This document shows, piece after piece, positions 60,477-64,000 of a DNA stretch of 64,000 nt. The stretch comes from Flavobacteriales bacterium (lineage in GTDB: Bacteria; Bacteroidota; Bacteroidia; Flavobacteriales_F; PHOS-HE28): contig JADJKO010000004.1 in assembly GCA_016705955.1 (NCBI GenBank), positions 124,001-188,000 of the forward strand. The letters are read 5' to 3'. The notes under the pieces are model-generated. The model did no database searches. It worked only from the letters and a program-made list of their open reading frames with translations, and was not told where the DNA came from. The translations under genes and the position numbers were made by a program. Position 1 is the stretch's first letter. Each line of letters opens with the position of its first letter.

Positions 60477-61281
60477 GCTCGTTGGGGAAATCCCGCGAAC
60501 GCACATCGGCCACATAATGGGAGACCGCACCGGTGATCACCTCGTGCAGATCCGCGTAGCGACGGAGGAAACGCGGGTTGAACTCCTTGTTGATCCCCAA
60601 CATGTCGTGCAACACCAGGACCTGTCCATCCACTTTGTTACCGGCACCGATACCGATGATCGGGATCTGTAATTTTCCAGCGACCTCCCCTGCCAATCCT
60701 GCCGGGATCTTTTCGAGGACCAGCGCGAAGCAACCGGCCTGCTCCAGCAACGAGGCATCCTCCCGTAAACGATCGGCTTCCTCCTGCTCGCGTGCGCGGA
60801 CCACATACGTCCCGAACTTGTAGATGCTCTGCGGCGTGAGGCCGAGGTGGCCCATCACCGGGATCCCGGCAGTCAGGATCCGTTCCACCGAACCGATCAC
60901 TTCGCGGCCACCTTCCAACTTCACCGCATGGGCGCCGCTCTCCTTCATGATGCGGATGGCCGAGGCCAGCGCCCGCTTGGTATCCCCTTGGTAGGTGCCG
61001 AAGGGAAGGTCCACCACGATCAGCGCACGCTCGCACCCGCGCACCACCGCACTGGCATGGTAGATCATCTGATCCAAGGTGATCGGCAAGGTGGTCTCGT
61101 GGCCGGCCATCACATTGCTCGCGCTGTCGCCGACCAGGATCACATCCACACCCGCGCTGTCCACCAGCCGGGCCAGTGAGTAATCATACGCGGTGAGCAT
61201 GGCGATCCGCTGTCCAGCGGCCTTCATCTCTTGCAGGGTATGCGTGGTCACACGCTTGGCTTCCGTCTTGGCCGTGCTCAT
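60463..61281 (-). CDS. panB: 3-methyl-2-oxobutanoate hydroxymethyltransferase
   Basis: PanB transfers a hydroxymethyl group from methylene-tetrahydrofolate to ketoisovalerate, the first step of pantothenate synthesis. The 272-residue protein has the magnesium and substrate motifs MLTAYDYSLARLVDSAGVD, LVGDSASNVMAGHETTLPIT, VVDLPFGTY, VKLEGG and GHLGLTPQSIYKFG. It overlaps the RluA-type gene, and both share an upstream region with the divergent lipoprotein gene at 61393. panC is not in the window. Confidence 0.96.
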   Translation of the reverse strand: MSTAKTEAKRVTTHTLQEMKAAGQRIAMLTAYDYSLARLVDSAGVDVILVGDSASNVMAGHETTLPITLDQMIYHASAVVRGCERALIVVDLPFGTYQGDTKRALASAIRIMKESGAHAVKLEGGREVIGSVERILTAGIPVMGHLGLTPQSIYKFGTYVVRAREQEEADRLREDASLLEQAGCFALVLEKIPAGLAGEVAGKLQIPIIGIGAGNKVDGQVLVLHDMLGINKEFNPRFLRRYADLHEVITGAVSHYVADVRSRDFPNEHEQY

Positions 61282-61365
61282 GGCACAAAGCTAGACCGCA
61301 CCACCGCTCCTGAGCATTCCTCGACCGTTCACCAAGTTGAGAAGGTGATGGATGATGTGCCCGTC

Positions 61366-61373
61366 TATCTTTG
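61366..61373 (+). promoter_or_regulatory. putative -7 element of the DUF4249-like gene
   Basis: TATCTTTG matches the consensus exactly and ends 19 bases before the ATG at 61393, supporting that start. A TTG 26 bases upstream is too far for a normal -33 element. Confidence 0.5.
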
Positions 61374-61392
61374 GCCACCTCAACTCGAACCC

Positions 61393-62496
61393 ATGCTCCG
61401 TCCGCTCGTGCTCGTTGCTTCTGCCGCTCTTCTGTTCATTGGTTGCACCAACGATCTGGAGATCAACGACGACTATGCGGACCACACGATCATCTATGGC
61501 TTGTTGAACCAACGGGATTCTGTTCATCTGGTGAAGATCAACAAGGCATTCTTGGGAGAAGGCAGTGCTTACGACATGGCATTGGTGCAGGACAGCAATG
61601 AATACCGCAACGAGGCGATCAGCTATGCGAAAGTGTTCCGCTTGGATGCCAGTGGTAATGCGATCGACTCTTTCCCGTTGCACGACACGATCATCACGGA
61701 TCGCGGATCTGGGGAGTTCTACAGTCCCGTGCAGAAGCTTTCCTACTTCACCACGCCCTTTGTGCAGCGCATTCCGAATATCGCCACCGGTTCCCGGATG
61801 TATTTGCACCAGGACCAGACCTACCGGCTACACCTGCGCGTGAATGGCAAGGACATCACCTCCACGTGCCCCATCGTGAATGATTTCAGCATCGACCCGG
61901 TGGATCAGGACACGGGCAGCACCTTCGGCAGCCGGGTGAACTTGATGAATGCACAAGGCACCGACTATGGCTCCTATGAATTCAACTGGAAATCGAAGCA
62001 GGACTGCAAGCGTTTCGTTGTCTCCTTCCGCTTTCGATATGATGAAGTGACCGGAACAGACACGGTGCGCACTTCGTTCACCCAATTCCTTGGCAAACAG
62101 GTATCGACGAATTCACAGGTCTTCCAGGATCTCGCAGTTACCATGGGAGGCCAGTTGTTCTTCAGCGGACTTTCCACTTACATCCGCGCCAACCCGGAAT
62201 GGACATCCGTGAACAAGCGGATCTTCCGCGGGTTGGACTTCCTGGTCTCCGTGGCTAACGACGACTTTCACACCTACCTCACCCTCACCGAACCGATCTC
62301 GGGCATCATCGAGGACCGGCCTGCATACAGCAATATCGATGGGGCGCTGGGCATCTGGGGCAGCCGTTACACCAAGAATGTGGTGGGTAAGCGCTTGGGT
62401 GGGTCCACGCTGACCCAATTGGTACAGGGCCCCTACACGGCCGACCTCCATTTCTGCTCGGCCTTGGATGCCGGCGGAGCCTTCAGCTGCAACTGA
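61393..62496 (+). CDS. DUF4249-like lipoprotein
   Basis: The 367-residue product has a lipobox (LLFIGCTN) and an N-terminal beta region (DYADHTIIYGLLNQRDSVHL, then VKINKAFLGEG) that resembles DUF4249 proteins, which often accompany outer-membrane receptors; no receptor gene is adjacent. The rest is beta-rich with few cysteines (CKRFVV, FSCN at the end). The assignment to DUF4249 is from overall pattern and is tentative. The 140-base gap to dnaK contains a perfect 14-base palindrome CTGTCGATCGACAG at 62499-62512. Confidence 0.7.
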   Translation: MLRPLVLVASAALLFIGCTNDLEINDDYADHTIIYGLLNQRDSVHLVKINKAFLGEGSAYDMALVQDSNEYRNEAISYAKVFRLDASGNAIDSFPLHDTIITDRGSGEFYSPVQKLSYFTTPFVQRIPNIATGSRMYLHQDQTYRLHLRVNGKDITSTCPIVNDFSIDPVDQDTGSTFGSRVNLMNAQGTDYGSYEFNWKSKQDCKRFVVSFRFRYDEVTGTDTVRTSFTQFLGKQVSTNSQVFQDLAVTMGGQLFFSGLSTYIRANPEWTSVNKRIFRGLDFLVSVANDDFHTYLTLTEPISGIIEDRPAYSNIDGALGIWGSRYTKNVVGKRLGGSTLTQLVQGPYTADLHFCSALDAGGAFSCN

Positions 62497-62636
62497 TCCT
62501 GTCGATCGACAGCAGAGATCCGGATGCCTTTGGCGGGATCTCGTACGCCTTGGCAGGGATCGCCCGACTTGCGGCGATGGCATGGACATTGATCCTGCGG
62601 CACCGCATTCAGAAGAACCATTTTCAACCTACTACT

Positions 62637-64000
62637 ATGAGCAAGATCATTGGGATCGACCTGGGAACCACCAACAGTTGTGTGGCCGTAATGGAGGGCA
62701 ATGAGCCCGTCGTCATCGCCAACAGCGAAGGAAAACGCACCACACCAAGCATCGTTGCCTTTGTTGAAGGCGGTGAGCGGAAAGTGGGCGACCCTGCGAA
62801 GCGTCAGGCCATCACCAATCCCACCAACACCATTTCCTCCATCAAGCGCTTCATGGGGAGTTCCTTTGATGAGATCGCCAAGGAGATCAGCCGCTTCCCT
62901 TACAAGGTGGAGCGTGCGCCGAACAACATGCCCCGCATTTCCATCGGGGATCGGCACTTCACCCCGCAGGAGATCAGCGCGATGGTCCTGCAGAAGATGA
63001 AGAAGACCGCCGAGGATTACCTCGGCACCACCGTGACCGAAGCGGTGATCACCGTGCCTGCCTACTTCAATGATGCACAACGCCAAGCCACCAAGGAGGC
63101 GGGCGAGATCGCGGGGCTGAAGGTCCGCCGGATCATCAACGAACCCACGGCAGCCGCATTGGCTTACGGCCTGGACAAGCGCCACAAGGACCAGAAGATC
63201 GTCGTGTTCGACTGTGGCGGTGGAACGCACGACGTGAGCGTGCTCGAACTGGGCGATGGCGTCTTCGAAGTGAAATCCACCGATGGCGACACGCACCTCG
63301 GCGGTGATGACTTCGACCAAGTGATCATCGACTGGCTGGCGGATGAGTTCAAGTCACAGTTCAACATCGATCTACGCAAGGACCCGATGGCTCTTCAACG
63401 GTTGAAGGATGCAGCGGAGAAAGCGAAGATCGAACTGAGCTCCACCACGACTTCGGAAGTGAACCTGCCGTATATCATGCCGGTGGACGGGATCCCGCAA
63501 CACTTGGTGCGCACCCTGACCCGCGCGAAATTCGAAAGCCTCGCCGACAGCCTGATCAAGCGCACCATCGCGCCGTGTGAAACCGCACTGAAGAACGCCG
63601 GCCTGAAGACCACCGACATCGACGAGGTGATCCTCGTGGGTGGCAGCACCCGCATCCCCGCGATCCAGGATGCCGTGAAGAAGTTCTTCGGCAAGGAGCC
63701 GAGCAAGGGCGTGAACCCGGATGAAGTAGTCGCCGTTGGCGCTGCGATCCAGGGTGGCGTTCTCTCCGGTGATGTGAAGGACGTGGTGCTTCTGGACGTC
63801 ACGCCATTGAGCCTCGGTATCGAAACCGCAGGTGGCGTGATGACCGTGTTGATCGAATCGAACACCACGATCCCCACCAAGAAGAGCAATGTCTTCACCA
63901 CCTATGGTGACAGCCAACCAAGCGTGGAGATCCACGTGCTACAGGGCGAACGCCCCATGGCGAACGGCAACCGCTCCATCGGTCGCTTCCACTTGGATGG
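62637..64000 (+). CDS. dnaK: chaperone DnaK, 5' part (runs off window)
   Basis: The frame opens with SKIIGIDLGTTNSCVAVMEG and stays open to the window edge (about 454 codons of the usual 640). It contains the ATPase domain motifs: VPAYFNDAQRQATKEAG, NEPTAAALAYG, FDCGGGTHDVSVLELGDG, VGGSTRIPAIQ and NPDEVVAVGAAIQGGVL, and then the start of the substrate domain (LLDVTPLSLGIETAGGVMT). DnaK is the cytosolic Hsp70 chaperone working with DnaJ and GrpE; those genes are not in the window. Confidence 0.97.
   Translation, partial: MSKIIGIDLGTTNSCVAVMEGNEPVVIANSEGKRTTPSIVAFVEGGERKVGDPAKRQAITNPTNTISSIKRFMGSSFDEIAKEISRFPYKVERAPNNMPRISIGDRHFTPQEISAMVLQKMKKTAEDYLGTTVTEAVITVPAYFNDAQRQATKEAGEIAGLKVRRIINEPTAAALAYGLDKRHKDQKIVVFDCGGGTHDVSVLELGDGVFEVKSTDGDTHLGGDDFDQVIIDWLADEFKSQFNIDLRKDPMALQRLKDAAEKAKIELSSTTTSEVNLPYIMPVDGIPQHLVRTLTRAKFESLADSLIKRTIAPCETALKNAGLKTTDIDEVILVGGSTRIPAIQDAVKKFFGKEPSKGVNPDEVVAVGAAIQGGVLSGDVKDVVLLDVTPLSLGIETAGGVMTVLIESNTTIPTKKSNVFTTYGDSQPSVEIHVLQGERPMANGNRSIGRFHLD

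Noticed and set aside
62499..62512. CTGTCGATCGACAG palindrome before dnaK as a heat-shock operator
   Set aside because: It is a perfect 14-base palindrome but lies directly after a stop codon, does not match CIRCE, and may be chance or a weak terminator.

Overview
The window looks like chromosomal DNA from a GC-rich member of the Bacteroidota, most likely the Flavobacteriales. The evidence is a type IX secretion / gliding locus (porU, porV, a PorP/SprF-like gene, gldJ), secreted proteins with T9SS-type C-termini, promoters of the TAnnTTTG class, few Shine-Dalgarno sites, DUF4249- and DUF4369-type lipoproteins, and the cell-envelope gene set. No phage, transposase, plasmid or CRISPR genes were found. 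Almost every base lies in or close to a gene, and no gap exceeds about 250 bases.

Layout. 0-10.8 kb: a DUF4956 membrane protein, the minus-strand run porU-porV-ispF, and a divergent PorP-like gene, gldJ and murF. 10.8-18.9 kb: tRNA-Glu, proS with a conserved unknown, a Gly-rich lipoprotein coupled to an OmpP1/FadL porin, a zinc-ribbon coiled-coil protein, a Nif3-like protein and lpxK. 18.8-27.8 kb: a tightly overlapping plus-strand run (purine nucleoside phosphorylase, LVIVD-repeat T9SS client, gatB, TlpA-like thioredoxin), then an M1 peptidase and an LpxH-like phosphatase, separated by palindromic repeats. 27.9-38.9 kb: GAPDH, lipA with a coupled outer-membrane protein, OsmC, uracil-DNA glycosylase, an Omp85 protein, two L,D-transpeptidases, a DUF6056 membrane protein and a GtrB-type glycosyltransferase. 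39-44.3 kb: two secreted T9SS-type proteins, YajQ and a TANGO2/NRDE protein. 44.3-48.4 kb: a probable membrane-protein operon with its own winged-helix regulator. 48.4-64 kb: ZIP transporter, methyltransferase, SiaB/SiaC, a TerB-ABCG exporter, a FucP-type transporter, priA, an RluA-type synthase, panB, a DUF4249-like lipoprotein and the first two thirds of dnaK.

Most genes are housekeeping or envelope functions: lipid A (lpxK, LpxH), peptidoglycan (murF, L,D-transpeptidases), outer-membrane assembly (Omp85), protein export (T9SS) and cofactors (ispF, lipA, panB). The most notable observations are lesions in conserved genes: an in-frame TAG in porV, a +1 frameshift in the neighbouring porU, and a -1 frameshift in a DUF4173 gene that leaves a GTGA stop/start overlap. 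Other notable items are a palindromic intergenic repeat family with compensatory stem changes, a G12-C-G12 tract inside one copy, a perfect 29-bp inverted repeat, an overlapping CAAAGTA/TACTTTG operator-like site in front of the membrane operon, and a SiaB/SiaC pair with no phosphatase or cyclase gene nearby. Two of the three lesions are one-base changes in short homopolymers, so sequencing or assembly error must be excluded before a biological reading is accepted.
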